DNA of 64,000 nt. Origin: CAWIUB01 sp963839175. Lineage in GTDB: Bacteria > Actinomycetota > Actinomycetes > Mycobacteriales > Jatrophihabitantaceae. The stretch lies in contig CAWIUB010000013.1 of the NCBI GenBank assembly GCA_963839175.1, positions 1-64,000 of the forward strand. Direction: 5' to 3'. The position numbers and the translations under genes are program-made. Below, piece after piece: positions 26,366 through 34,960 of this stretch. Numbering within the stretch: position 1 is the first letter of the stretch; each line of letters begins with the position of its first letter. Below the pieces are notes generated by a model. That model made no database searches and was not told where the DNA came from. It saw only the letters and a list, made by a program, of their open reading frames with translations.

Positions 26366-27741
26366 TGCGCGTTGTCGTCGTCGGCGGGGGGATCTCGGGG
26401 CTCGCGGCCGCCTGGGCCGTTGCCGAACGGGCGCCCGACGCCGAGGTGACCGTGCTCGAAGGATCGTCGGAGGTCGGCGGCAAGCTACGGGTCGCGGAAG
26501 TGGCTGGGCAGCCGGTCGACGTCGGGGCGGAGGCGATGCTTGCCCGGCGTCCCGAGGGAGTGTCGCTCGCCCGCGATGCCGGCCTCGCCGGCTCCGTGAT
26601 CTGGCCGCTGACGACAGCCGCGGGCGTCTATGCGGCCGGCGCCGCGCATCCGCTGCCTGCCAAGACGATGATGGGTATCCCGTCCGAGGTTGGCTCACTG
26701 CGCGCGTCCGGCCTCGTCAGCGGTGCGGCGATCGAGGCGGTTGCGGGCGAACCGCGCCGCAAACCGCTCGATCCGCTCGTCGAGGACATGTCCGTGGGCG
26801 AGCTGGTGCGATCCCGGCTCGGCGACGAGGTGGTCGATCGCCTCGTCGAGCCGCTGCTGGGCGGGGTCTATGCGGGGCGCGCTGATGAGATCTCGGTGCG
26901 GGCCGCACTGCCGGCGTTGGCCGAGTGGCTCCGCGACGGCGGCTCCCTGGTTGACGCTGCGCGCGCCGTGACGGACGCGGGAACCCGTGATCCCTCTGCC
27001 GGGTCGGTGTTCGCCGCGCTGGCCGGCGGGGTCGGCCGGCTGCCGCTGGCGCTCGTCTCGTCCGGGCGATTCGCGGTGCGGACCCGGACGATCGTCCGGA
27101 CTATCGGCCGGACGCCGACCGGCTTCGTGCTGGAGAGCGGGCCGGTGCCGTGGCCGGCGCGCTTCGAGGCCGACGCGGTCGTCGTCGCGGCGCCTGCGGC
27201 CAAGGCGACCGAACTACTGCGGGACGTCGCCCCGGTGGCCGCAGCGGAGCTGGCGCAGGTCGAGAGCGCGAGCGTGGCGATCGTTACGCTCGCCTATCGC
27301 GACCTGGAGCTGCCGTCGGGCAGCGGGCTGCTCGTTGCGGCGGGGGAGCCGTTCGCGGTCAAGGGGGTCACGCTGACGTCGCAGAAGTGGCCGGGGACGC
27401 CCGCGGGCTTGACGCTACTGCGGGCTTCGATCGGACGCGCCGGCGAAACCCGTGATGTGCAGCGGGAGGACGCTGAGCTGGTCGCTCTGGTCCGGCGCGA
27501 TCTCGCGTCCTTGCTGGGCGTCATTGCCCAACCGATCGATGCGCTCGTCACCCGGTGGGGCGGGGCGTTGCCCCAGTACGCCGTCGGCCACGTCGAGCGG
27601 GTGGCGCGCATCCGGGCGGCGGTTGCGCGCGTGCCGCGGCTGGCGGTCTGCGGTGCCACCTACGACGGGGTCGGTGTCCCGGCGTGCATCGCGTCCGCGT
27701 GGCTCGCCGTCGAGCAGGTGCTCGGCGCGGGCGATTCATAA
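26365..27741 (+). CDS. hemY: Coproporphyrinogen III oxidase (HemY type)
   Basis: This FAD-dependent oxidase has 458 aa. In actinobacteria, HemY-type enzymes oxidise coproporphyrinogen III to coproporphyrin III in the coproporphyrin-dependent route, and the hemQ gene just downstream supports that reading. Visible: FAD motif VVVGGGISGLAAAWAVAE (about residues 4-21), LEGSSEVGGKL, and the C-terminal FAD contact ATYDGVGVPACIASAW. The GTG at 26365 overlaps the hemE TAG by one base, and the TAA overlaps the hemQ ATG, so the three are translationally coupled. Confidence 0.93.
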   Translation: MRVVVVGGGISGLAAAWAVAERAPDAEVTVLEGSSEVGGKLRVAEVAGQPVDVGAEAMLARRPEGVSLARDAGLAGSVIWPLTTAAGVYAAGAAHPLPAKTMMGIPSEVGSLRASGLVSGAAIEAVAGEPRRKPLDPLVEDMSVGELVRSRLGDEVVDRLVEPLLGGVYAGRADEISVRAALPALAEWLRDGGSLVDAARAVTDAGTRDPSAGSVFAALAGGVGRLPLALVSSGRFAVRTRTIVRTIGRTPTGFVLESGPVPWPARFEADAVVVAAPAAKATELLRDVAPVAAAELAQVESASVAIVTLAYRDLELPSGSGLLVAAGEPFAVKGVTLTSQKWPGTPAGLTLLRASIGRAGETRDVQREDAELVALVRRDLASLLGVIAQPIDALVTRWGGALPQYAVGHVERVARIRAAVARVPRLAVCGATYDGVGVPACIASAWLAVEQVLGAGDS

Positions 27742-28436
27742 TGGGACGCATGGTCAAGGCCCGCGAACTCAACGACGTGATCCGCTACACCGCCTGGTCG
27801 GTGTTCCGCAGCGTACGTCCCCTGGAGGACGCCGAGCGGCCGTCACTCGCGGACGAGGTCGTCGAGCTGTTCGACCAGTTGGCAGCCAAGGACGTGACCG
27901 TGCGCGGCACCTACGACGTGAGCGCGCTGCGCGCAGACGCCGACGTGATGATCTGGTGGCACGCCCCGACGGCCGCAGCCCTGCAGGAGGCGTACGGGCG
28001 GTTCCGCCGCACGGGTCTCGGCCGGCATCTCCAGCCGGTCTGGTCGAGCATGGCGCTGCATCGGCCGGCCGAGTTCAACCGCAGCCACGTCCCGGCGTTC
28101 CTGGCCGAGGAGGAGCCGCGCGCGTACGTCTGCGTCTACCCGTTCGTGCGGTCCTACGAGTGGTACCTGCTGCCCGAGGCCGACCGCCGAGCGCTGCTCG
28201 CGGAGCACGGCCAGCTGGCCCGCGAGTACCCGGACGTGCGTGCCAACACCGTCGCGTCGTTCGCGCTCGGTGACTACGAGTGGCTGCTGGCGTTCGAGGC
28301 CGACGAGCTGCATCGCATCGTCGATCTCATGCGGCATCTACGGGCGTCCGAGACGCGCCGGCACGTCCGTGCTGAGGTGCCGTTCTTCACGGGCGCCCGG
28401 CGCGGCGTGGCCGATATCGTCAGCGCCCTGCCGTAG
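27741..28436 (+). CDS. hemQ: Coproheme decarboxylase (chlorite-dismutase fold)
   Basis: HemQ turns coproheme into heme b, the last step of the coproporphyrin route. 231 aa; blocks typical of the family are IRYTAWSVFR, VRGTYDVSALRADADVMIWWHA, PAFLAEEEPRAYVCVYPFVRSYEWYLLP (the active-site Tyr region), FALGDYEWLLAFEADELHRIVDLMRHLR and EVPFFTGARR. The ATG at 27741 overlaps the hemY stop. The 3' end overlaps msrB tail to tail by 17 nt. With hemE and hemY it forms a compact operon. Confidence 0.94.
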   Translation: MGRMVKARELNDVIRYTAWSVFRSVRPLEDAERPSLADEVVELFDQLAAKDVTVRGTYDVSALRADADVMIWWHAPTAAALQEAYGRFRRTGLGRHLQPVWSSMALHRPAEFNRSHVPAFLAEEEPRAYVCVYPFVRSYEWYLLPEADRRALLAEHGQLAREYPDVRANTVASFALGDYEWLLAFEADELHRIVDLMRHLRASETRRHVRAEVPFFTGARRGVADIVSALP

Positions 28437-28854
28437 CGGGTTCTTCCTCGAAGGTCAGCGAGATCGAGTTAATGCAGTAGCGCAGGTCGGTCGGCGTGCC
28501 GTAGCCCTCGCCCTCGAAAACGTGCCCGAGATGGCTGTGGCACGTGGCGCAGAGCACTTCGGTGCGACGCGTACCCATGCTGTTGTCTTCCCGCTCGATG
28601 ATGCGGTCGCCCGCCAATGGGCTGAAGAAGCTGGGCCAGCCGCAATGCGAGTCGAACTTGGTGTCGCTGCGGAACAGTTCGCTGCCGCACGCTCGGCAGC
28701 GGTACACGCCGACTCGCTTGTTGTCGGTGTACTCGCCGACGAACGGACGCTCGGTCCCGGCCTGGCGGAGCACGGCGTACTCGCCGGGCGACAGCTGTGC
28801 GCGCCATTCGGCGTCGGTCTTAACGACTTTGGGGGCCTGCTCGGTCTGACTCAT
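28420..28854 (-). CDS. msrB: Peptide-methionine (R)-S-oxide reductase
   Basis: MsrB repairs oxidised methionine (R form) in proteins. 144 aa. Zinc is held by two CxxC pairs (YRCRACGSELF and LCATCHSHLGHVF). The substrate site has HCGWPSFF, and the catalytic Cys is in RYCINSISL near the C-terminus. The ATG has TACCGT 7 nt upstream and no RBS. The msrB-hemQ tail-to-tail arrangement is also found around Rv2674-Rv2676c. Confidence 0.95.
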   Translation of the reverse strand: MSQTEQAPKVVKTDAEWRAQLSPGEYAVLRQAGTERPFVGEYTDNKRVGVYRCRACGSELFRSDTKFDSHCGWPSFFSPLAGDRIIEREDNSMGTRRTEVLCATCHSHLGHVFEGEGYGTPTDLRYCINSISLTFEEEPATAGR

Positions 28855-28861
28855 GACGTCG

Positions 28862-28867
28862 ACGGTA
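28862..28867 (-). promoter_or_regulatory. -10 box for leaderless msrB
   Basis: TACCGT on the minus strand, 7 nt, then the ATG at 28854. Confidence 0.55.
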
Positions 28868-28893
28868 CGCGGCGCGTTACCAGGTGAGGAGCG

Positions 28894-29142
28894 TCACCAG
28901 CCTCGGACGACGCCGAGCACGCCGAACAAGATGCCGACCACGAATCCGATGAGGATCAGCCACACGACGACGCGGGCCGCTCGCCGGCGGGGACCGGTGA
29001 GCCGGCTCATCCCGGCACTGAACGCCGCGATGTTCTGCAGTTCGCCGTCGGCGGTGTTGGGGTTGGCGGTGCGGCCCCACGCGAAGTCGGCGTCGGCGTG
29101 CCGGCGCGGCTCGTCGTCGTCCCACCGCTCGTCGGTGTGCAT
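28894..29142 (-). CDS. Small single-pass membrane protein, unknown
   Basis: This 82 aa protein has a hydrophilic N-terminus (MHTDERWDDDEPRRHADAD) and, near the C-terminus, a basic patch PRRRAAR followed by one membrane helix (VVVWLILIGFVVGILFGVLG), so N-in/C-out or a tail anchor. I know no family for it. I chose the ATG at 29142 because TACTCT lies 6 nt upstream; an in-frame start at 29175 is the alternative. Confidence 0.65.
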   Translation of the reverse strand: MHTDERWDDDEPRRHADADFAWGRTANPNTADGELQNIAAFSAGMSRLTGPRRRAARVVVWLILIGFVVGILFGVLGVVRGW

Positions 29143-29148
29143 CCGCCC

Positions 29149-29154
29149 AGAGTA
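29149..29154 (-). promoter_or_regulatory. -10 box for leaderless small membrane gene
   Basis: TACTCT on the minus strand, 6 nt, then the ATG at 29142. Confidence 0.5.
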
Positions 29155-29283
29155 CGGCCGGTGGTAGTCACGCAACGGTTATCAACCTTTCCATAGGGGT
29201 CGTCCGGCCCTGGTTGTGGGCCAGCCACGGGCGAAGTATGTGGAGGTGGGTTTCAGCATGCTGCCGGCGCAGAGGAGGTCACA

Positions 29284-29898
29284 GTGCTCACGATGAGGCA
29301 GGCCGCGTCGGAGGTCCTGGCCAAGAAAAGGGTCGCCGTGACTGGCGTTTCCCGTACCGCAAAGTGGCATGGCAAAGTCCCCGAGCAGGCGTGCGACGTG
29401 TCTGGTCGACTGCTGCACCGCTTCGATCGATGGATGTACCGGGGCGGCCGCCCGAACCGGCTCGCGCGGGTGCTCAACCGAATCTCGGCCATTCAGTACT
29501 CGGCCGGACTCGGACCACGTAACTGGGTGGCGCTGGAGGTGCCCGGACGGCGTACGGGTCGCATCATCTCGTTCCCATTGGTCGTCGCGAACTACGACCG
29601 CCAGGGCTACCTGGTGGCCATGCTCGGCAAGGATACGAACTGGGTCCGCAACGTCCGCGCCGCCGACGGGCGGGCAGTGCTGCGGCACGGTCGCCGCGAA
29701 GCCGTGCGCCTCGAGGAAGTCGACGTCAGCGCCAGGGCGCCGATCCTGCGCCGCTACTTGGCCATTGCACCGGGCGCCCGAGCCCACCTCGCGGTCAACC
29801 GGCGAGCCTCGCTCGAGGAGTTCGATCGGATCGCCGCGCAGACCCCGGTCTTTCGCATCACGCCCGAGCGGTCGGACAGGCGTGACACCGGCGGGTAG
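29284..29898 (+). CDS. DDN-like deazaflavin (F420)-dependent nitroreductase family protein
   Basis: This 204 aa protein of the split-barrel Ddn/Rv3547-like family uses reduced F420 on quinones or other small molecules. Typical blocks: NWVALEVPGRRTGRIISFPL (about residues 80-99), GYLVAMLGKDTNWVRNVRAADGRAVLR and a C-terminal FDRIAAQTPVFRI. The GTG at 29284 has GAGGAGG 5 nt upstream, so this start is well fixed. The N-terminal 45 residues are basic and may be a membrane-associating tail, as in Ddn. It stands alone, between a small membrane gene and PolDom. Confidence 0.85.
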   Translation: MLTMRQAASEVLAKKRVAVTGVSRTAKWHGKVPEQACDVSGRLLHRFDRWMYRGGRPNRLARVLNRISAIQYSAGLGPRNWVALEVPGRRTGRIISFPLVVANYDRQGYLVAMLGKDTNWVRNVRAADGRAVLRHGRREAVRLEEVDVSARAPILRRYLAIAPGARAHLAVNRRASLEEFDRIAAQTPVFRITPERSDRRDTGG

Positions 29899-29967
29899 AC
29901 CCGTCGATCCCGGTGATCGGATCGAGGTCCACAACCGGGGACGCTAGGGCGCTGCTCTGAGATGGCC

Positions 29968-29973
29968 TACCGT
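29968..29973 (+). promoter_or_regulatory. -10 box for leaderless PolDom gene
   Basis: TACCGT, 7 nt, then the ATG at 29981. Confidence 0.55.
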
Positions 29974-29980
29974 CCAAACC

Positions 29981-31045
29981 ATGGCGTCGTCCTCCGCGGA
30001 GGTCCAGGTTGGCCAGCGCACCGTGCGGATCAGCAACCCGGAGCGGGTGTACTTCTCCGCGCGCGGCGAGACGAAGCTGGATCTCGTCAACTACTACCTC
30101 AGCGTGGGCGACGGCATCGTGCGGGCGCTGCGAGAGCGTCCGTGCATGTTGCATCGCTATCCGGACGGTGTCGACGGCGAGAAGATCTACCAGAAGCGGC
30201 TGCCAAAAGGGGCCCCCGAGTGGATCGAGACGGCCACCGTCCGCTTTCCATCTGGGCGTTCGGCCGACGAGTTGTGCGTGACTGAGTTGGCGAGCGTCGT
30301 CTGGGCGGTGCAGATGTCGACGGTCGAGTTCCATCCCTGGCACTCGCGCCGCGCCGAGACCGAACACCCGGACGAGCTGCGCATCGACCTGGACCCGCAG
30401 CCCGGCACGAGCCTGGCCGAGGCCAAGCGGGTCGCGGTCGTCGTGCACGAGGTGCTCGATGAGCTCGCCGCTGTCGGCTGGCCGAAGACGTCCGGCTCGC
30501 GGGGGATCCACGTCTACGTGCGCATCGAGCCGCTGTTCGGCTTCCGCGAGGTGCGCCGCGCGGCGCTGGCGTTCGCGCGAGAGATCGAGCGCCGCGTGCC
30601 TGCCCTCGTGACGACGGCGTGGTGGAAGGAGGAGCGCGGCGAGCAGATCTTCGTCGACTACAACCAGAATTCCCGCGACCGGACCATCGCCTCGGCGTAC
30701 TCGGTGCGTGGGCGGCCGCATGGGCCGGTCTCGGCTCCGGTGACCTGGGACGAGCTGCCCGACGTCGAGACGGACGACTTCACGATCGCCACGATGCCGG
30801 CTCGATTCGCGTCGCTCGGAGACCTGCACGGAGGGATCGACGAGGCAGTCTGGTCGATCGAACCGTTGCTGGAATGGGCCGACCGCGACGAACGCGACCG
30901 TGGTCTTGGGGATGCTCCGTATCCGCCGAACTTCCCGAAGCAGGAGGGCGAGCCTCCGCGGGTCCAGCCGTCGCGCATGAACGCCGCCAACTGGGTCGAT
31001 GAAGGGCGCAGCGCGCCCAAGATCGAAACGCAGGACCTCGGCTGA
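29981..31045 (+). CDS. Stand-alone LigD-type polymerase/primase domain (PolDom)
   Basis: This archaeo-eukaryotic primase-type DNA polymerase has the form found in the PolDom of LigD (NHEJ) and in free-standing actinobacterial homologues such as Rv3730c. 354 aa, no ligase or nuclease domain fused. Visible: ISNPERVYFSARGETKLDLVNYY (start of the fold), PCMLHRYPDGVDGEKIYQKR, the metal-binding DLDP (about residues 135-138), TSGSRGIHVYVRI, and QIFVDYNQNSRDRTIASAYSVR. It probably adds nucleotides at DNA ends before ligation. A LigC-like ligase lies 7.7 kb downstream, which fits a LigC/PolDom repair pair. No ku gene is in the window. Confidence 0.92.
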   Translation: MASSSAEVQVGQRTVRISNPERVYFSARGETKLDLVNYYLSVGDGIVRALRERPCMLHRYPDGVDGEKIYQKRLPKGAPEWIETATVRFPSGRSADELCVTELASVVWAVQMSTVEFHPWHSRRAETEHPDELRIDLDPQPGTSLAEAKRVAVVVHEVLDELAAVGWPKTSGSRGIHVYVRIEPLFGFREVRRAALAFAREIERRVPALVTTAWWKEERGEQIFVDYNQNSRDRTIASAYSVRGRPHGPVSAPVTWDELPDVETDDFTIATMPARFASLGDLHGGIDEAVWSIEPLLEWADRDERDRGLGDAPYPPNFPKQEGEPPRVQPSRMNAANWVDEGRSAPKIETQDLG

Positions 31046-31254
31046 GCCCGAACAACTCGCGTGATCGCTGATTTGCGCGCGCGTCGCACCCATTTTCGCG
31101 ACGATCGTTATGTGCGCGCCCGGCGTCGCCCGGTTGCGTGCTCGACGAGCGCATGACGATCCGGGTGGGCCGCCACCGTGGCATCCAGCGCGGCACCGGA
31201 TGGTCGTGCCCAGCCGCGGTGTCTGGCTGGCTTCGCAGACGAAACTCAACGACG
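31046..31254. other. 209-bp intergenic stretch
   Basis: No supported gene, repeat or clear hairpin. It separates the PolDom stop from the 3' end of the PQ-loop gene. Confidence 0.5.
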
Positions 31255-31868
31255 TCACGCCGACACCGCCACGAGCGGAGCGGGCATCCGCCGGCGCATC
31301 GGCGACACCCGCACCAGCACGAGCAGGCTGGCGACCACCCCGGTGACGCCGAGCGTGATCAGCCGCGCGTCGCTCTCGTGCACCCCGAAGACGCCCCAGC
31401 AGAGCAACTCGCCGAAGATCAACAGCCACGTCCCGATCGAGACACCGGACGTGTCTGAGGACCGGTACGCCGTCCACACCGACGGCGTCACCTGAAGCAG
31501 GAACGCCACCGACAGCGCAGTACCCAACCCGGCGCGGCCGTAGCTGATCGTCGACACCACCAGAATGACTGCCCATCCCAGGGCCAGCACCGCCGGCCGT
31601 CTCGGCACACCGCCCGAGCGCCGAGCGAGCAGAACGGCCAATAGTCCCGACAGCACGGTCGCCGCCACGGGGGCACCAGCGCGGTCCAGAAGCCGGAGAA
31701 GCCGAAGTACACCAGCCACGCCGCGTTGTTCACGCTGGTCAACACTGCCCACGACCGCGACACCCCTGTCGCCGTGCCCGCTCGCCGAACCCTCGACAGC
31801 TGCGGGACGAACTGCGGCACAGCCAACACCGCCGCGACCAGCGGCAACGACTCGAACACGGCGCCCAT
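31255..31868 (-). pseudogene. PQ-loop (SemiSWEET-like) membrane protein, frameshifted
   Basis: The N-terminal piece from the ATG at 31868 reads MGAVFESLPLVAAVLAVPQFVPQLSRVRRAG with a PQ motif (PQFVPQ) and a second helix VNNAAWLVYFGFSGFW. After TALVP the frame breaks near 31680 in a run of five C (minus strand); adding one C joins it to VAATVLSGLLAVLL and then LLQVTPSVWTAYRSSDTSGVS, a second PQ-loop-like repeat, and the last two helices. About 205 aa if repaired, seven helices. The family transports sugars or other small molecules; the substrate is unknown. It is divergent from an Lrp-type regulator that could control it. Confidence 0.72.
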
Positions 31869-31967
31869 CTACGTCCTCACTCCAGCAGACCGGATCGAGA
31901 GCAACGTTAGGGTGAAACACGTGAAATGTGCTTGCCAGTTCAGGCAGCAGAACCCGCGTATTGGCGG

Positions 31968-31973
31968 TATTTT
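31968..31973 (+). promoter_or_regulatory. -10 box for leaderless Lrp-type gene
   Basis: TATTTT, 6 nt, then the GTG at 31980, in an AT-richer 110-nt divergent gap. Confidence 0.5.
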
Positions 31974-31979
31974 TGCTGC

Positions 31980-32486
31980 GTGGACGCGATTGACCGAACA
32001 ATCCTTGCCGAACTGCAGAAAGACGGTCGGCTATCGGTCACCGAACTAGCCGACCGGGTACGGCTCACCCCGGGGCCATGTCACCGCCGGTTGCGCCAAC
32101 TCGAACGCAGCGGCGTCATAACCGGCTATCACGCCGCCGTCGAGCCGAACGCGATCGGCATGGGCTTCGCGGCTCTTGTGCAGATCACGATGGAACGCGG
32201 CGACGCCGACACCGTCGCCAGATTCGAGACCGCTGTCGCCGCGGTCCCCGAAGTCCGCACCGTTGAGCGACTGTTCGGAGAGCCTGACTACCTTCTGCGC
32301 GTCGTCGCGCCCGACCTCGACAGCTTCGCCGAACTCCGAGATCACAAGCTCGCCGTGCTGCCCGGTGTCCGACGCCTCATCTCCACCATCGTCATGAAAC
32401 GAGTAGTCGAAAACTTGCCACTGCCGATCGAGCGCAGCAGTCGGCCCCCCAAGGGCCGCCGGACACGGACACCGATCGCTCGTTGA
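31980..32486 (+). CDS. Lrp/AsnC-family transcriptional regulator
   Basis: This 168 aa regulator is a leucine-responsive type protein: VDAIDRTILAELQKDGRLSV begins the helix-turn-helix, with LADRVRLTPGPCHRRLRQLE as recognition segment; the C-terminal RAM ligand domain includes GFAALVQITMERGDADTV, VERLFGEPDYLLRVVAPD and LPGVRRLISTIVMKRV. I chose the GTG at 31980, where similarity starts and a TATTTT lies 6 nt upstream. The tail (PPKGRRTRTPIAR) is basic and extra. It is divergent from the PQ-loop gene, the usual place for an Lrp that controls an export protein. Confidence 0.9.
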   Translation: MDAIDRTILAELQKDGRLSVTELADRVRLTPGPCHRRLRQLERSGVITGYHAAVEPNAIGMGFAALVQITMERGDADTVARFETAVAAVPEVRTVERLFGEPDYLLRVVAPDLDSFAELRDHKLAVLPGVRRLISTIVMKRVVENLPLPIERSSRPPKGRRTRTPIAR

Positions 32487-32581
32487 CCTCTCGGCTGCGG
32501 CGCGACCGGCCGGTCGGTTCTGCTCGGCAAAGCAGGCTCAGGCAATGCCCTGAGTACCCTGCCACCTGCCAGCAGCCGCGA

Positions 32582-33343
32582 TTCAGCTCGGGCGACGAGG
32601 TCTACGCGCGCCCCGATCAGCGTCGAATCGGCGCCTTCGCGGAGTTCATCTCGATGGCAGAGGAGGACGTGGCTCTCAAACCTCGAGAACTCACCATGGA
32701 GGAAGCGGCGTCCGTCCCGCTGGTCGGCTTGACCGCCTGGCAGGCGCTCGTCGAAAGAGCGCATGTGCAGAGCGGGCACAAGGTGCTCATCCACGCCGGC
32801 TCCGGTGGCCTCGGCACCTTCGCGATCCAGCTGGCGAAGCAGCTCGGTGCCGTCGTGGCTACGACAACGAGCGCGGCGAATCGGGACCTAGTGAAGCGCC
32901 TCGGGGCAGACATCGTGATCGACTACCACAACGAGGACTTCGAAACCATCGTGCGCGACTAGGATGTCGTTCTGGACACCCAGGGAGGGGAGACTCTCGA
33001 CAAGTCCTTCGGCGTGCTCAAGCCGGGCGGAAAGATCATCTCGGTCGCCGGCCGACCCGATCCCGATTTTGCCAGGGACTTCGGCTTGAACCCGATCTTG
33101 CGACTGGCGATTCGGCTGTTGAGCTTTCGGATCAGGAACCGAGCGCGGCGCCGCGGCGTCAGCTATTCGTTCTTGTTCGTGTCGGCCAGCGGCGATCAAT
33201 TGGCTGCGATTGCTTCCCGCATCGATTCCGCGGATATCAGCCCGGTGGTGGACCGGGTGTTTCCGTTCGACTCCACCAGAGAGGCGCTGTCCTACGTCGC
33301 GACGGATTGCGCCAAGGGCAAGGTCGTCGTCAAGGTGCGATAG
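32582..33343 (+). pseudogene. Zinc-type alcohol dehydrogenase / quinone oxidoreductase remnant
   Basis: Similarity begins inside the catalytic domain (FSSGDEVYARPDQRRIGAFAEF) and continues through AASVPLVGLTAWQALV and the nucleotide site HAGSGGLGTFAIQLAKQLGA. At 32960-32962 a TAG interrupts an otherwise continuous frame: the reading DVVLDTQGGETLDKSFGVLK and on to KGKVVVKVR at 33343 is in the same frame. So the first 60 or so residues are missing and there is an in-frame stop. The N-terminal part upstream in the open frame (32483-32580) has no family similarity. This is a decayed gene, not a sequence-error case alone. Confidence 0.85.
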
Positions 33344-33505
33344 TCGGCGGGACCGCGACGGATCGAGCCAGGGTCTGGTAGCAGGACGTAGTCGACGTTC
33401 TGGTTGCAGTGGATGGGACGCGAGATGCCCGGAATAATGGACACTCGGGCGGCTTGCCGCCGCCGCGACGCCGGGGACCGGACGACTGCCTCGGGTGCGT
33501 GACTG

Positions 33506-34366
33506 ATGGCCGAGCACCGGTTGTCGCAAGGGTCCCCCCCGGAGGCCGGCATCTACGCAACTGAGGATGCCTCCGTCATCGTTGGCAGGCTTCGGGCCGC
33601 CGGCTGTGTCTTCGCCGAGGACGAAGCACGGTTGCTCATCTCTGCAGCACGAAGCGCCGGCGACCTCGCCGCCATGGTGGACCAGCGAGCCGCAGGCATG
33701 CCACTCGAGCACGTCCTCGGCTGGGCGGAGTTCTGCGGCCTGCAGATCGCCGTGGACGCCGGAGTCTTCGTCCCTCGCCGCCGCACCGAGTTCCTCGTCC
33801 GTGAGGCCGCCGCCCTCGCCGGGCCTGCTGCTGTCGTCGTTGACCTGTGTTGCGGCTCGGGTGCGGTGGGCGCGGCGCTGGTCGCGGCCGCCGGGACCGC
33901 CGCGAGGATCGAGTTGCACGCCGTCGACATCGACCCGGCCGCGGTGCGGTGCGCCCGCCGCAACGTCCCCGGTGGCCAGGTGTATGAAGGTGACCTCTGC
34001 CAGCCGCTGCCCGCAACCCTGCGCGGTCGCGTCGACGTCCTGGTCGCCAACGCACCGTACGTCCCCACCGATGCGGTCGATCTGCTGCCTCCGGAGGCCC
34101 GCCTGCACGAGCCACGGGTGGCCCTCGACGGCGGCCCGGACGGGCTCGACGTCCAGCGCCGGGTGGCCGCCGCCGCGCCGACGTGGCTGGCACCCGGCGG
34201 CCATCTGCTGATCGAGACCAGCGACCGTCAGGCGCCGCAGATCGTCGACAGCCTTGCCCGCAACGGGCTGATCCCGCGGGTCTCCAGATCCGACCAACTG
34301 AACGCCACAGTCGTCATCGCAACCAGGCCGGGCCTGCGCGGCCGGGTGCCGGGTGGTGCGCGCTAG
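33506..34366 (+). CDS. PrmC/HemK-like N5-glutamine methyltransferase-related protein
   Basis: This 286 aa SAM-dependent methyltransferase of the PrmC-related branch has an N-terminal helical domain (EDEARLLISAARSAGDLAAMVDQRAAGMPLEHVLGWAEF), motif I VVDLCCGSGAVGAALV (about residues 112-127), HAVDIDPAAVRCARRN, and NAPYVP (about 184-189) where true PrmC has NPPY. The change keeps the Asn and Pro that hold the glutamine but places it in the related family; the protein target is unknown. The ATG at 33506 has no clear RBS. It stands alone. Confidence 0.83.
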   Translation: MAEHRLSQGSPPEAGIYATEDASVIVGRLRAAGCVFAEDEARLLISAARSAGDLAAMVDQRAAGMPLEHVLGWAEFCGLQIAVDAGVFVPRRRTEFLVREAAALAGPAAVVVDLCCGSGAVGAALVAAAGTAARIELHAVDIDPAAVRCARRNVPGGQVYEGDLCQPLPATLRGRVDVLVANAPYVPTDAVDLLPPEARLHEPRVALDGGPDGLDVQRRVAAAAPTWLAPGGHLLIETSDRQAPQIVDSLARNGLIPRVSRSDQLNATVVIATRPGLRGRVPGGAR

Positions 34367-34507
34367 ACCGTCGGGAGTAGCAGGCTTCCGACAGGTGCGA
34401 GTGGCTGAGCTCGTCGGCCCGACGGTCGTCGGCGCCTTCGGCCGCCGCGGCGACGGCTGATCTCAGTACCAGGGATGCCGGGCATCAGCCGGCCGACCAC
34501 GCCGTGT

Positions 34508-34894
34508 TCAGTCGCGGTCGGCGATGCGCTCACGTGCCGCATCCCAATCCAATGGCAGGTCCGAGCGGGCGGCAGTCGAATCGACGAACCGTGAGGGACC
34601 GACACGTCCGGCCATGTCGGCGAGCATCGCGGCGTGTGCGCCGGTATGGACGAACCGCTCCATCGCGCCGCGGTCCTGCCACGCCGACAGTGTCCAGAAC
34701 GTCTTGCTGAGCAGGTGCGCGTCGAGGGTGAAGCCGGCGCAGCCGGGGTCGGCGCGCAGCTGCGTGCGGATCTTGAGTGCCCACCTCAGGAACCGGGGCA
34801 CGTCCCGGTAGTGGTTCAGCGGCAGGCTGGACGTCAACACGTGCAGCGGCCGATCCTCGTGGTAGGGGCCGCTGGTCCAGGGCATCGCCGGCAT
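34508..34894 (-). CDS. Small alpha/beta-barrel protein, DUF3291/monooxygenase-like
   Basis: This 128 aa protein resembles small dimeric ferredoxin-like barrels: HVLTSSLPLNHYRDVPRFL, a middle IRTQLRADPGCAGFTLDAHLLSKTFWTLSAWQDRGAMERFVHTGAHAAM. The FWTLSAWQD block followed by a helix with HTGAH is typical of the fold used by antibiotic-biosynthesis monooxygenases and DUF3291 proteins. The exact family and substrate are uncertain. It is 66 nt downstream of the broken EamA gene, on the same strand. Confidence 0.65.
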   Translation of the reverse strand: MPAMPWTSGPYHEDRPLHVLTSSLPLNHYRDVPRFLRWALKIRTQLRADPGCAGFTLDAHLLSKTFWTLSAWQDRGAMERFVHTGAHAAMLADMAGRVGPSRFVDSTAARSDLPLDWDAARERIADRD

Positions 34895-34960
34895 GTGATC
34901 ACGCTGTCACTCCCGTGGCGGCGTCGGCAAGTCATCGCCAGACACGGCCGTCCTGCGACG

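Noticed and set aside
32483..32962. A functional alcohol dehydrogenase
   Set aside because: The start of the domain is missing and an in-frame TAG cuts the coenzyme domain.
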